This document shows positions 28,284-35,680 of a stretch of 64,000 bases of DNA, piece by piece. Position 1 is the stretch's first letter. Every line of letters starts with the position of its first letter. This DNA is from Mucilaginibacter endophyticus (lineage in GTDB: Bacteria; Bacteroidota; Bacteroidia; Sphingobacteriales; Sphingobacteriaceae), in contig NZ_QPCG01000001.1 of assembly GCF_003351025.1 (NCBI RefSeq), positions 689,949 to 753,948 of the forward strand, in the 5' to 3' direction. Position numbers and translations under genes: made by a program. The notes below the pieces were generated by a model. That model saw only the letters and a list, made by a program, of their open reading frames with translations. It made no database searches and was not told the DNA's origin.

Positions 28284-28892
28284 TTAACGGTTTTCCATCC
28301 AGGACAGAAAGAACGGCGATTTTTCTTTATTAATAAGCAGTTTTTCAGGTGTTTCAATAACCAACCTGATATGCAGTTTACGCATGAAATAAAGTTCCGC
28401 TTCTTTGATTGCCTTGAAATTAATAAGATACTGACGGTTGACGCGAAAAAACTGATCGGGGGAAACCGAACCAGTGATCTGATCCAGTGACTGACTGAGC
28501 ACATATTCCTGCTTATCAAAACACACCATCGATACAGAGTTATTCCTGATGTAAAAGAAAGCGATATTATCTGTTGCAACAGTGGTGTATTTGGGGTTTT
28601 TGAATACTAAAAAACTTTGTTTCCAACGCTTTGTTTTCTGTTGATAAACAACATCATCCGGATCCAACCGATCTGAATGATGTTCATGAGGTTTTATAGC
28701 GTACACGATATGGTTTTCGTGCAGATTGTTGTTTTGTTTGAGCACAACCTTGTTGTGATTTAATTCATTATGATAAATTGTGTCATTGCCTCCAATGTAA
28801 AGGAGGCAGTCTTTAATTAAAATAAAGTCCGAATCAAATCCTTTTTTCTGGAAGTCGGTAACCGTGTTTGTTTTAGCGTTGTAGTTTTCCAT
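28284..28892 (-). CDS. LytTR-domain DNA-binding regulator without receiver domain
   Basis: This is a 202-residue protein. Residues about 95-200 form a LytTR DNA-binding domain (TVATDNIAFFYIRNNSVSMV, FFRVNRQYLINFKAIKEAEL). The first 90 residues are not a response-regulator receiver: no phospho-acceptor Asp pattern is present and the stretch is rich in His and Asn (IKPHEHHSD). It therefore probably responds to something other than a phosphorelay, or acts as a free regulator. The target is unknown. It lies downstream of about 570 bases with no clear gene. Confidence 0.85.
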   Translation of the reverse strand: MENYNAKTNTVTDFQKKGFDSDFILIKDCLLYIGGNDTIYHNELNHNKVVLKQNNNLHENHIVYAIKPHEHHSDRLDPDDVVYQQKTKRWKQSFLVFKNPKYTTVATDNIAFFYIRNNSVSMVCFDKQEYVLSQSLDQITGSVSPDQFFRVNRQYLINFKAIKEAELYFMRKLHIRLVIETPEKLLINKEKSPFFLSWMENR

Positions 28893-29463
28893 TGCACAAA
28901 TTCATTTTAGTTTATTAAACCGATAGCTTTCCCGGCGAGCCCTCATCAGGTACTTCGCCATAAACATTTTAATAGATAACAGGGACCACTTATCGGTCGA
29001 TTTAATTCCTGTTTGTTTGTAATCTTTATTTTGATCGAGCAGTGAGTGTATAATGATAATTGAACAGCAGCCTGTGATCAAATGGGTGGAAATAAAGATT
29101 GTTTCCATTAGTTGTCGTTTTAAAAATTCTGATATAAAGTTTTATCGAGTCAAGGTAAAGCCGGATAAAACCATAAAAAGCACTATCGAAGTGGCTGGTT
29201 TCTCCGGGTCGTGTAATCGGTATTTCGCAACAAGGCGCTGTACCGCGCTTTTGTAACGCGATGCCCGGGCTGATATTCCATTGTTTTGTTTTCATTGCAG
29301 ATGCGGGTTTCGTGGTGTAAACGATAACTCATAAATGCAAATGATATACCAATAGTATTAAGTTGTTGATTGTCAGTATTTTGATTGGTTTTTGCGTTGG
29401 CGGGAAATCGGGGCTATTTCACGAAATCATGAGATTTCATGATGGGGGCGGTGAGTATAATGT
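28893..29463. other. Long intergenic region with palindrome
   Basis: There is no well-supported gene here. A 68-codon minus-strand frame (28902-29108) ends 10 bases before the LytTR start and could be a leader ORF, but its sequence is low in information. The region contains the TCATGA-type palindrome at 29426-29443, described separately. The rest shows no recognisable structure. Confidence 0.5.
29426..29443. promoter_or_regulatory. 7-4-7 palindrome ATCATGA-N4-TCATGAT
   Basis: The two perfect 7-base arms are separated by four bases, a shape typical of a dimeric repressor or activator site. Related sequences occur upstream of the ECF sigma gene (42064-42082) and the sigma-54 regulator gene (51185-51307). 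The binding protein is unknown. Confidence 0.4.
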
Positions 29464-29498
29464 AAAAAGGCAAGCCCGGGTAGTGGGATTGCCTTTTT
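29464..29498 (-). terminator. Terminator of the epoxide hydrolase gene
   Basis: A 10-bp stem, AAAAAGGCAA with TTGCCTTTTT, is extended inward by three G-C pairs after one mismatch. It works in either direction but lies 98 bases beyond the stop of the minus-strand epoxide hydrolase gene. Confidence 0.65.
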
Positions 29499-29595
29499 AT
29501 GAAGTATCAGATATATTAGGTGTGCTTTGAAAGCATTGTATTAGCTATTCCATAGCCTTTTAGTTGTATCGGTTCACTAAGAAACTTATGACTTT

Positions 29596-30867
29596 TTAAC
29601 GGACCGATTTAAATGCCGCCCTGATCTCTTCTGCTAATATTTGTGGTTGCTCCCAGGCTGCAAAATGCCCGCCATTGTTCACTTCATTAAAGTAGATCAG
29701 GTTGTGGTAGCAGCGTTCGGCCCATGATTTTGGTGCCTGATATATTTCGCCAGGGAAAACGGTAATGGCTACCGGTGTTGAAATTTCACGCGCGTTGAAA
29801 TTATTGGAGTGATCTTCCCAATAGATCTGAGCAGCGGAAGTAGCGCTGTTGGTTAGCCAATATAGTGATATATCGTCAAGTATCTCGTCGCGGGTAAGTA
29901 CTTTTTCAGGTTCGCCTCCGCTGTATGTCCACTGAACTATTTTGTCGTACATCCAGGCAGCCTGGCCAACCGGCGAATCCGCAAGCGCATACCCTACAGT
30001 TTGAGGGCGGGTTACCATCATAGCAGAGTAGCCGCAATTATTTTTATAGAAGTTGTTCAACGATTCATAAGCAGCTTTTTCTTTGTCAGATAGCCCGGCA
30101 GGGGTTGCGTCTCCATTAGTCAGGTGCGCAGCGATATCTGGAGGTACCGTAGCAGGCATATTGATGTGAATGGCTAAAAGGCCCGGTACGTGTTGTAATG
30201 CCATACGTTGCGAGATAACAGAACCGCAATCACCTCCTTGTGATACAAATTGTTTATAACCCAAACGGTTCATCAATTCGCCCCAGGCGCGTGCAATATG
30301 ATCAGAATCCCAACCGGTATTAGCAGGTTGGCCGGAAAATCCAAAGCCCGGTAAAGAAGGGATCACCACGTCAAAAGCATCTTCCGCTTTACCGCCGTGA
30401 GCTGTTGGATTAGTAAGCGGATCAATCACTTTCAGCAGTTCAAATATCGAACCAGGCCAGCCATGGGTCATGATCAGCGGCAGGGCTTTTGGGTGCTTGG
30501 AACGCACATGAATGAACTGGATGTCAAGACCGTCGATATTGGTCACAAACATAGGCAGCGCGTTTAATTTGGCTTCGCCTTTGCGCCAGTCATAGTCAGA
30601 TACCCAGTAGTTCACCAGGTTTTGAAGTTGTTGTTTACGCAGGCCTTGCGATTCGTTATTTACAGTTTCGCGACCAGGCCAGCGCGTGGCAAGCAATCTT
30701 TTTTTAAGGTCGGCGAGTTGTTCATCAGTAACATGAACATGAAAAGGACGAATGCTTTTATCATTCTTATTTACGGCAGATTGGGTTTGGGCTTTACTTT
30801 GCAAAGTAAACAGCCCCATAGCGGCGCAAAAAAACGCGGACAGCAAGGTGGTTTTTAGGTTTCTCAT
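29596..30867 (-). CDS. Exported epoxide hydrolase with EHN domain
   Basis: This is a 423-residue enzyme with a Sec signal peptide (cleavage near residue 26, LQSKAQ). The N-terminal epoxide hydrolase (EHN) domain spans about 38-145 (RPFHVHVTDEQLADLKKRLL, TRWPG). It is followed by the alpha/beta hydrolase core with oxyanion motif HGWPGS, PSLPGFGFSG, the nucleophile Asp in SQGGDCGSVIS, and His near the end in NNGGHFAAWEQP. It should open an epoxide ring or hydrolyse a related substrate in the periplasm. It resembles microsomal-type bacterial epoxide hydrolases; export is less usual for the class. It stands alone with its own terminator. Confidence 0.92.
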   Translation of the reverse strand: MRNLKTTLLSAFFCAAMGLFTLQSKAQTQSAVNKNDKSIRPFHVHVTDEQLADLKKRLLATRWPGRETVNNESQGLRKQQLQNLVNYWVSDYDWRKGEAKLNALPMFVTNIDGLDIQFIHVRSKHPKALPLIMTHGWPGSIFELLKVIDPLTNPTAHGGKAEDAFDVVIPSLPGFGFSGQPANTGWDSDHIARAWGELMNRLGYKQFVSQGGDCGSVISQRMALQHVPGLLAIHINMPATVPPDIAAHLTNGDATPAGLSDKEKAAYESLNNFYKNNCGYSAMMVTRPQTVGYALADSPVGQAAWMYDKIVQWTYSGGEPEKVLTRDEILDDISLYWLTNSATSAAQIYWEDHSNNFNAREISTPVAITVFPGEIYQAPKSWAERCYHNLIYFNEVNNGGHFAAWEQPQILAEEIRAAFKSVR

Positions 30868-30890
30868 AGTAATTTATTTAATTAACTATG

Positions 30891-30898
30891 CGAAAGTA
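30891..30898 (-). promoter_or_regulatory. Putative -7 box for the epoxide hydrolase gene
   Basis: On the minus strand this reads TACTTTCG within GGGATACTTTCGCA, one base away from TAnnTTTG. It lies 23 bases before the start and is placed like the other TACTTTTG boxes in this region. Confidence 0.35.
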
Positions 30899-31001
30899 TC
30901 CCTTAATGATACCCGTAACCACCGATACATAGCTTAACCAGACAAATTGGACTCTGACTTAGACATCTTAGTCCCTATCTTTAAGGCTCGTTGCCATGGT
31001 A

Positions 31002-31415
31002 CTACCGGCTTGCCGTTTCTTTTTTCAAATCGGCAACTTGTTGCTTTAATTCGGCAATTTGGGCTTGCTGTTCCTGCATCGCCGCAATCAATACCGGCAC
31101 CAGTTGCGCATAGTCTATCGTTTCAAAATTGACTGCTTTTTGTGTGCTTTTGCCTTGTGCATACCAATTGCTTCCAGTGCGTATAACATCCGGCATCACA
31201 GACTTTGTGCTGGATAAATCAAGGCCAAACTTATAGTATGGGGCCGATCCCTGAAAAGTTGTTTCAATGAACAGCGGATTTAGCTTACCGATAATAGCTG
31301 ACGCGTTTTTTAATGGTGATGAAGCGCCTGAATTGTTAAGAGCATTATTGCTCTGCGCATTTACTGATTTGAAAATGCCAATCAGTATTAAAGTGGAAAA
31401 TAGTATCCGGTACAT
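31002..31415 (-). CDS. Small exported protein with tail-fibre (S74-like) C-terminus
   Basis: This is a 137-residue protein with a signal peptide (about 1-20, ending SVNAQ). The rest resembles the C-terminal part of Bacteroidota proteins annotated with peptidase S74 / tail-fibre chaperone domains: KLNPLFIETT, then SVMPDVIRT, then the closing helix LVPVLIAAMQEQQAQIAELK with coiled-coil heptads to the end. The Ser-Lys autocleavage start of true S74 domains is not seen, and there is no fibre region. It may be a trimmed relic or a coiled-coil assembly factor. It is 6 bases downstream of the 99-residue gene, so the two form an operon. Confidence 0.65.
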   Translation of the reverse strand: MYRILFSTLILIGIFKSVNAQSNNALNNSGASSPLKNASAIIGKLNPLFIETTFQGSAPYYKFGLDLSSTKSVMPDVIRTGSNWYAQGKSTQKAVNFETIDYAQLVPVLIAAMQEQQAQIAELKQQVADLKKETASR

Positions 31416-31421
31416 TGTTAT

Positions 31422-31721
31422 TTATTTGATCTTAGTTTCTATCCAATAGTTTCTGTTGTAGTCTGCATTTTGTCCTGTTTCCTTATTGGGTATAATCCGG
31501 TAAACGGTTTCCTCCAGCACACAGGTGTTATCCCACTTCTCAAAGCTTACGGCAATATGAATGTCCTGCCCCGGAAGCAATGCAGAAGCGATAAATGCCT
31601 TGACCTGTTCGCCGAGGTCATCGGCCGAAAAAAGTTTAATGGTTTCAGTATCGTTATTGTCAGCTGGTATGGTCCTGATGCTGATATTGAAACCATTGCC
31701 ATCGCTTTGGTTGATTTGCAT
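31422..31721 (-). CDS. Hypothetical small protein
   Basis: This is a 99-residue protein that I do not recognise. It has no signal peptide. Predicted beta segments alternate (FNISIRTIPAD, IHIAVSFEKWDNTC, ETVYRIIPN), suggesting a compact beta-rich fold. It is preceded by a good -7 box and followed after only 6 bases by the exported S74-like gene, which supports that it is real. The gene pair may work together. Confidence 0.6.
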   Translation of the reverse strand: MQINQSDGNGFNISIRTIPADNNDTETIKLFSADDLGEQVKAFIASALLPGQDIHIAVSFEKWDNTCVLEETVYRIIPNKETGQNADYNRNYWIETKIK

Positions 31722-31741
31722 GTCATCTTAATTTTAGAATG

Positions 31742-31749
31742 CAAAAGTA
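31742..31749 (-). promoter_or_regulatory. Putative -7 box for the two-gene small-protein operon
   Basis: On the minus strand this reads TACTTTTG inside GGATACTTTTGC, an exact TAnnTTTG match, 20 bases before the start codon at 31721. Confidence 0.45.
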
Positions 31750-31965
31750 TCCGTCAGCGAAAAGCCTGTATATCCCCTAATCCGGGCAGGAGAGCCTAAA
31801 AGCGGTTAGATTGCATATGTGCTTGCGACAGCTGGTTAAGCGTCTTATCTCCCCATTTTTGGTAATACCCGTCAGCATGTTATTCCGCGACTTTTGTGCC
31901 GCTGAAAATTTTGGACGTTTTTAAAACGGGCAGGATTTACGCTTGAAAAATTAATACAGATATAT

Positions 31966-33213
31966 ATGAAAAATAGTCAAGGGAACATCTCGTTAAAGAG
32001 TACGCTTCCACTTGCCGCTATCATAGTGGCATCATTAGGTTACTTTGTAGATATTTACGACCTGCTGTTGTTCAGCATTGTAAGGATACCGAGTTTAAAA
32101 TCATTAGGTTTTACGGGAGCAGGGGCGGTTGCACCGGGCATTTTCTTACTAAACGTACAAATGGCAGGTTTAATGATAGGGGGGATATGTTGGGGGGTAT
32201 TGGGAGATAAACGCGGAAGACTAACTGTACTTTTCGGATCCATCCTGATATATTCGCTTGCCAACATCGCCAATGCATTTGTGGATTCTGTTAATTTATA
32301 CGCTGTATTCCGTTTCATTGCCGGATTCGGGCTTGCCGGCGAGCTTGGCGCAGGGATTACACTGGTTGTTGAACTGATGCCGGCACAAAAACGTGGTTAT
32401 GCCACCACCATTATTGCCGGGGTAGGGATCAGCGGTGCTATTGCGGCTCATTTTGTTGCGGTTTATTTTGATTGGCGTACCGCGTTTATCATAGGCGGTG
32501 TGCTGGGCATATTGCTTTTGCTGCTTAGGATAAGTGTGTCGGAATCCGGTATGTTCAGCGAGTCGAAAAAGTCGGGTATCAGGCGGGGCGATTTTTTCGC
32601 TTTGTTTACTAACCGTGTGCGGTTTGTAAAATATCTTAAATGTATTTTAATTGGCCTGCCACTGTGGTTTGGTGTTGGGATCCTGATTACTTTATCGCCA
32701 GAGTTTGGTAAAGAACTAAATGTAAAAGGCGTAGTAAGCGCCGGAACAGCCGTAGCAGTAACCTATGGTGGTACTGTAATCGGCGATATATGCAGTGGTT
32801 TGCTCAGTCAGTACCTGAAGAGCCGTGTAAAAGTGGTTGCCATATTTTTGACACTTACAATGGCCGCCATTTCGGTTTACTTGTTTCTCCAGAATCTCAG
32901 TTTGTTTCAATTTTATGTTGTGTGCGCGTTCTTTGGGTTCGCTGCCGGTTATTGGGTACTTTTTTTAACCATCGCCGCGGAGCAATTTGGCACCAATATC
33001 CGGGCGACAGTGGCTACCACCGTGCCTAATTTTGTGAGGGGAGCTGTTGTGCCGCTGCTGCTTTGCTTTCAATATTGCAGGGGGCTTTTTAACGGCTCAC
33101 TGGTATCTGCCGGAATAGTTATAGGCGCGATTACATTGATCCTTGCATTTTGGGCACTGTTTGGGATAAAAGAAAGCTTCGGAACCAACCTTGATTACAC
33201 CGAAAATATATAA
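31966..33213 (+). CDS. MFS transporter
   Basis: This is a 415-residue membrane protein with about 12 helices. Motif A is visible between helices 2 and 3 (WGVLGDKRGRLTVLFGS). Helix 1 carries the charged DIYDLLLFSIV, and helix 4 contains FRFIAGFGLAGELGAGITLV. These features resemble the sugar-porter and aromatic-acid/H+ symporter branches. The substrate is not predictable; the neighbouring hydrolases and oxidoreductases make an organic acid plausible (inference). A strong terminator follows. Confidence 0.9.
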   Translation: MKNSQGNISLKSTLPLAAIIVASLGYFVDIYDLLLFSIVRIPSLKSLGFTGAGAVAPGIFLLNVQMAGLMIGGICWGVLGDKRGRLTVLFGSILIYSLANIANAFVDSVNLYAVFRFIAGFGLAGELGAGITLVVELMPAQKRGYATTIIAGVGISGAIAAHFVAVYFDWRTAFIIGGVLGILLLLLRISVSESGMFSESKKSGIRRGDFFALFTNRVRFVKYLKCILIGLPLWFGVGILITLSPEFGKELNVKGVVSAGTAVAVTYGGTVIGDICSGLLSQYLKSRVKVVAIFLTLTMAAISVYLFLQNLSLFQFYVVCAFFGFAAGYWVLFLTIAAEQFGTNIRATVATTVPNFVRGAVVPLLLCFQYCRGLFNGSLVSAGIVIGAITLILAFWALFGIKESFGTNLDYTENI

Positions 33214-33241
33214 CCTGTTTTCAATGATTTGATAAGACAAG

Positions 33242-33271
33242 CATCCCCCAAAGTGGGGATGTTTTCTTTTT
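33242..33271 (+). terminator. Rho-independent terminator after the MFS gene
   Basis: A 7-bp G-C-rich stem, CATCCCC with GGGGATG, is followed by TTTTCTTTTT. It lies 29 bases after the stop. Confidence 0.78.
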
Positions 33272-33327
33272 GCAGGAAAAATGAGTTTTGCTGATTACAA
33301 TTCAGTTGGAATTTAAATTACGATAAC

Positions 33328-33756
33328 ATGATGCGATCAGGTTTAACACTATTATTCTTTTTGGCGACTTTCTCCATCACCGCGAGTGCTCAATCTGTTA
33401 ACACGGTTAGGCCTTACAGTGCTTACAAGGTAAGTAACGGGGTAGTCTATACATCCGGTCAGGTTGGGATGTCCTCAACAACCGGTAAGTTGGTTACCAC
33501 AAGCTTTGAAGCCGAGGTAAATGAGGTTATGCAAAACATCTCGAGGTTATTGAAAGAGTCGGGATCTGATTTTTCTTCGGTAATTAATGTGGTCATCTAT
33601 CTAAAAGATATCAACCGCTACACCGAATTTAATAAGGTTTACACCAAATATTTCAACGCCCCGTACCCGGCCCGAACCTGCATTGCCGTGGCTGATCTGC
33701 CATTGGGGGCAAGTGTTGAAATTGCAGTAACCGCCGAGCAAAAAAAAGCACAGTAA
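33328..33756 (+). CDS. RidA/YjgF family protein with an export signal
   Basis: RidA proteins deaminate reactive imines and enamines such as 2-aminoacrylate. This 142-residue copy keeps the family signature: GVVYTSGQVGMSS, INVVIYLKDINRYTEFNKVY, the conserved Arg in PARTCIAVADLP, and Glu in ASVEIAVTA. It also carries a clear Sec signal peptide (LLFFLATFSITASAQS, about 21 residues), so it should act in the periplasm, while the standard role is cytosolic. The conserved Arg and Glu suggest the active site is intact. It is a single gene after the MFS terminator. Confidence 0.9.
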   Translation: MMRSGLTLLFFLATFSITASAQSVNTVRPYSAYKVSNGVVYTSGQVGMSSTTGKLVTTSFEAEVNEVMQNISRLLKESGSDFSSVINVVIYLKDINRYTEFNKVYTKYFNAPYPARTCIAVADLPLGASVEIAVTAEQKKAQ

Positions 33757-33783
33757 TTGAGCGAGGACCGCTGGTATTTGAAA

Positions 33784-34242
33784 TCAAATGCCGGCTACCA
33801 TATTCTCTAAACGATAGTTGTGATTTTCGGGGAAGTGATTGCTGGCAAAACTCACTTTAGCTGACTGACCGGCAAAGCTATTTAAAGGGAATATAACTTT
33901 GAGCCTTTCGCTTAGTTCAATATCATCCTGGGTTTTGATGAATGTGTGATTTGGCATAGCATGAAGGCTGATACGGATATCTTCATTGCTATAAGGGTTA
34001 CTAAACGACGAAGATTGTTGTTGATTAGCGAATTTATAATACGGAAGTGTTGTATAAGCAGTTGCTAATTTTGCGGTTTCGGCCTGGCCAACACGCGGCA
34101 TGGTGATCTTCAGCATCGAAGTTACATTGACGGTAAATGTAACCGCCTGTTCTGTGGTGTTTAATGTTTGGGGCTGGGCCATTTGAGCATTTGTATTTAT
34201 TGCAAATAATGAAACTACTGCGGCTAAGATTAATTTTTTCAT
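33784..34242 (-). CDS. Hypothetical exported protein
   Basis: This is a 152-residue protein with a signal peptide (residues 1-19, ending NTNAQ). The mature part is rich in Ser, Asn, Thr and Gln and looks beta-rich (AVTFTVNVTSMLKITMP, IRISLHAMPNHTF, AKVSFASNHFPENHN). No known domain was recognised. It is convergent with the RidA gene, and a promoter box upstream supports expression. It could be a secreted or outer-surface protein. Confidence 0.65.
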   Translation of the reverse strand: MKKLILAAVVSLFAINTNAQMAQPQTLNTTEQAVTFTVNVTSMLKITMPRVGQAETAKLATAYTTLPYYKFANQQQSSSFSNPYSNEDIRISLHAMPNHTFIKTQDDIELSERLKVIFPLNSFAGQSAKVSFASNHFPENHNYRLENMVAGI

Positions 34243-34303
34243 GACTGTTTTTGTTTAAGGTATATTCTGGCGTTTAACGCCTGTTTTGTTTAAATAACTG
34301 AGT

Positions 34304-34335
34304 CAAAAGTATCGTTGTGGCTTGTTATACTCAAT
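34304..34335 (-). promoter_or_regulatory. Probable promoter of the 152-residue exported protein gene
   Basis: On the minus strand ATTG (34335-34332) is followed after 20 bases by TACTTTTG (34311-34304), fitting the Bacteroidota -33/-7 layout. The leader is about 60 bases. Confidence 0.5.
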
Positions 34336-34647
34336 CCTTAACATGGTTAAACAGACAAACGAACCCCCGGAATGGTCAATGTTTATGCTGAATAGACAAG
34401 GAATATGATTGGCGGTACAATAAGAGAAAATGGAGTGTTGTAGGTTGAATATATGCATCGGATTTGACCTGTTACTCCAGATAATAATAGTAAGCCGGAA
34501 TGTCCGCTTGCGCTTAGATAAAGTAAAAAAACAAAGGTTTTCGTTGCAAGACAGGAGCCCGGAATCATCCAATATTTAAAATGTCTAATTCAATGACGAG
34601 TTTGTCGGGTTGACGGAGATAGATTGATTATAGGCAGTGGCGGATCA

Positions 34648-34655
34648 TAATTTTG
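34648..34655 (+). promoter_or_regulatory. Putative -7 box for the exported hydrolase gene
   Basis: TAATTTTG matches TAnnTTTG exactly. ATTG at 34623-34626 lies 21 bases upstream. The start codon is 27 bases downstream, after an A-rich leader. Confidence 0.42.
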
Positions 34656-34682
34656 AGTAAAAATTAAGAAAAACACAACAAA

Positions 34683-35471
34683 ATGAAGACTCAAACTAAT
34701 TTCGCCAAATTAACTTTAGCCGCTGCAGCAGCGCTTTTATTTGCATTTAGCCCTAAAAACAGCATTGCACAAACTACAGCCTCTGTAAAAAATATTGTTA
34801 TAGTACACGGAGCCTTTGCCGATGCATCTGGCTGGGAGGGCGTATACAAGATCTTGAAAAAAGATGGTTATAACGTAACACTTGTTCAAAATCCGCTTAC
34901 CTCCTTAAACGATGATGTTGCTGCTACTAACCGCGCCCTGGAAAAACAAGATGGTCCGGCTGTATTAGTAGGTCATTCATGGGGTGGTTCGGTAATTACC
35001 GAAGCCGGTGTATCTCCAAAAGTAGCAAGCCTGGTATATGTTGCGGCTTTTGCTCCTGAGGTTGGTCAATCAACTTTAGATGTTTACCAATCTGGCCCGG
35101 CGCTTCCTAAAAATGGTATCCTGCCTGCCGATAAAAATGGTTATGCTTATTTTGATAAAGCGCTTTTTCATGAATGTTTTTCTGCCGACCTAAGTGAGGC
35201 AAAGGCAGCCTTTATGTTTGATTCGCAGCAGCCAATTGTAGGTTCAAGCTTTGTTGCACCTTTAACACAGGCCGCCTGGAAAAGCAAACCAACTTACGCA
35301 GTTGTAGCTACTGAAGATAAAGCTATCAATCCTGAATTGGAGCGTGCTATGTACAAACGTGCCGGCGCGGTAGTAACCGAGGTTAAGGGCAGTCACGTCA
35401 TATTTATGTCGCAACCCGCAGCTGTAGCGCGTGTAATTGAAGCCGCAGCCAAAGACCAGGGAAAAAAATAA
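34683..35471 (+). CDS. Exported alpha/beta hydrolase (esterase-like)
   Basis: This is a 262-residue protein with a Sec signal peptide (about 1-30, ending NSIAQ). The fold is a compact alpha/beta hydrolase: the strand NIVIVHGAFADASGWEGVY gives the oxyanion hole, the nucleophile elbow is VGHSWGGSV with Ser99, the acid is probably Asp in VVATEDKAINPE, and His lies in VKGSHVIFMSQP. This matches small bacterial esterases of the plant salicylate-esterase/hydroxynitrile-lyase-like type. The substrate is unknown. It is a single gene with promoter and terminator. Confidence 0.9.
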   Translation: MKTQTNFAKLTLAAAAALLFAFSPKNSIAQTTASVKNIVIVHGAFADASGWEGVYKILKKDGYNVTLVQNPLTSLNDDVAATNRALEKQDGPAVLVGHSWGGSVITEAGVSPKVASLVYVAAFAPEVGQSTLDVYQSGPALPKNGILPADKNGYAYFDKALFHECFSADLSEAKAAFMFDSQQPIVGSSFVAPLTQAAWKSKPTYAVVATEDKAINPELERAMYKRAGAVVTEVKGSHVIFMSQPAAVARVIEAAAKDQGKK

Positions 35472-35493
35472 TCTTTTTTTGCTTTGTAATAGA

Positions 35494-35533
35494 ACACCGG
35501 GGCGGCCTGTTTTGCAGACCGTCCCGGTGTTTT
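35494..35533 (+). terminator. Rho-independent terminator after the exported hydrolase
   Basis: The stem ACACCGGG-x-CGG-x-CTG pairs with CAG-x-CCG-x-CCCGGTGT around a short loop and is followed by a T run. It lies 22 bases past the stop. Confidence 0.82.
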
Positions 35534-35680
35534 AAATAAATATTTCGCGATAGCCACTTGATAAGCTTTGTCATTTTACCGGCTATAATGTCCCCACTAT
35601 TGGTTATAAAACTTTAATTACATCAAGTGCAATTTTGCTTTTTCAATTCCTGTAGAACCCGTTAACAAATCATATTCGCC

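Larger units (their letters stand above)
34243..34682. other. Divergent intergenic region with two promoters
   Basis: This is 440 bases between two divergent exported-protein genes. It holds promoter boxes for both sides (34304-34335 minus, 34648-34655 plus). An 89-codon minus-strand frame (34303-34572) overlaps the promoter and looks like chance. Nothing else was recognised. Confidence 0.5.

Noticed and set aside
28902..29108. 68-codon minus-strand frame just before the LytTR start
   Set aside because: No family resemblance and no promoter; the close spacing to LytTR keeps a leader ORF possible but unsupported.
29026..29295. 89-codon minus-strand frame, with an overlapping plus-strand frame at 29053-29256
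   Set aside because: They overlap each other on opposite strands in a region with no coding signal; neither looks like a protein.
31422..31721. Reading the 99-residue protein as a toxin or antitoxin with its partner
   Set aside because: The partner has a signal peptide and S74-like end, which does not fit any toxin-antitoxin type.
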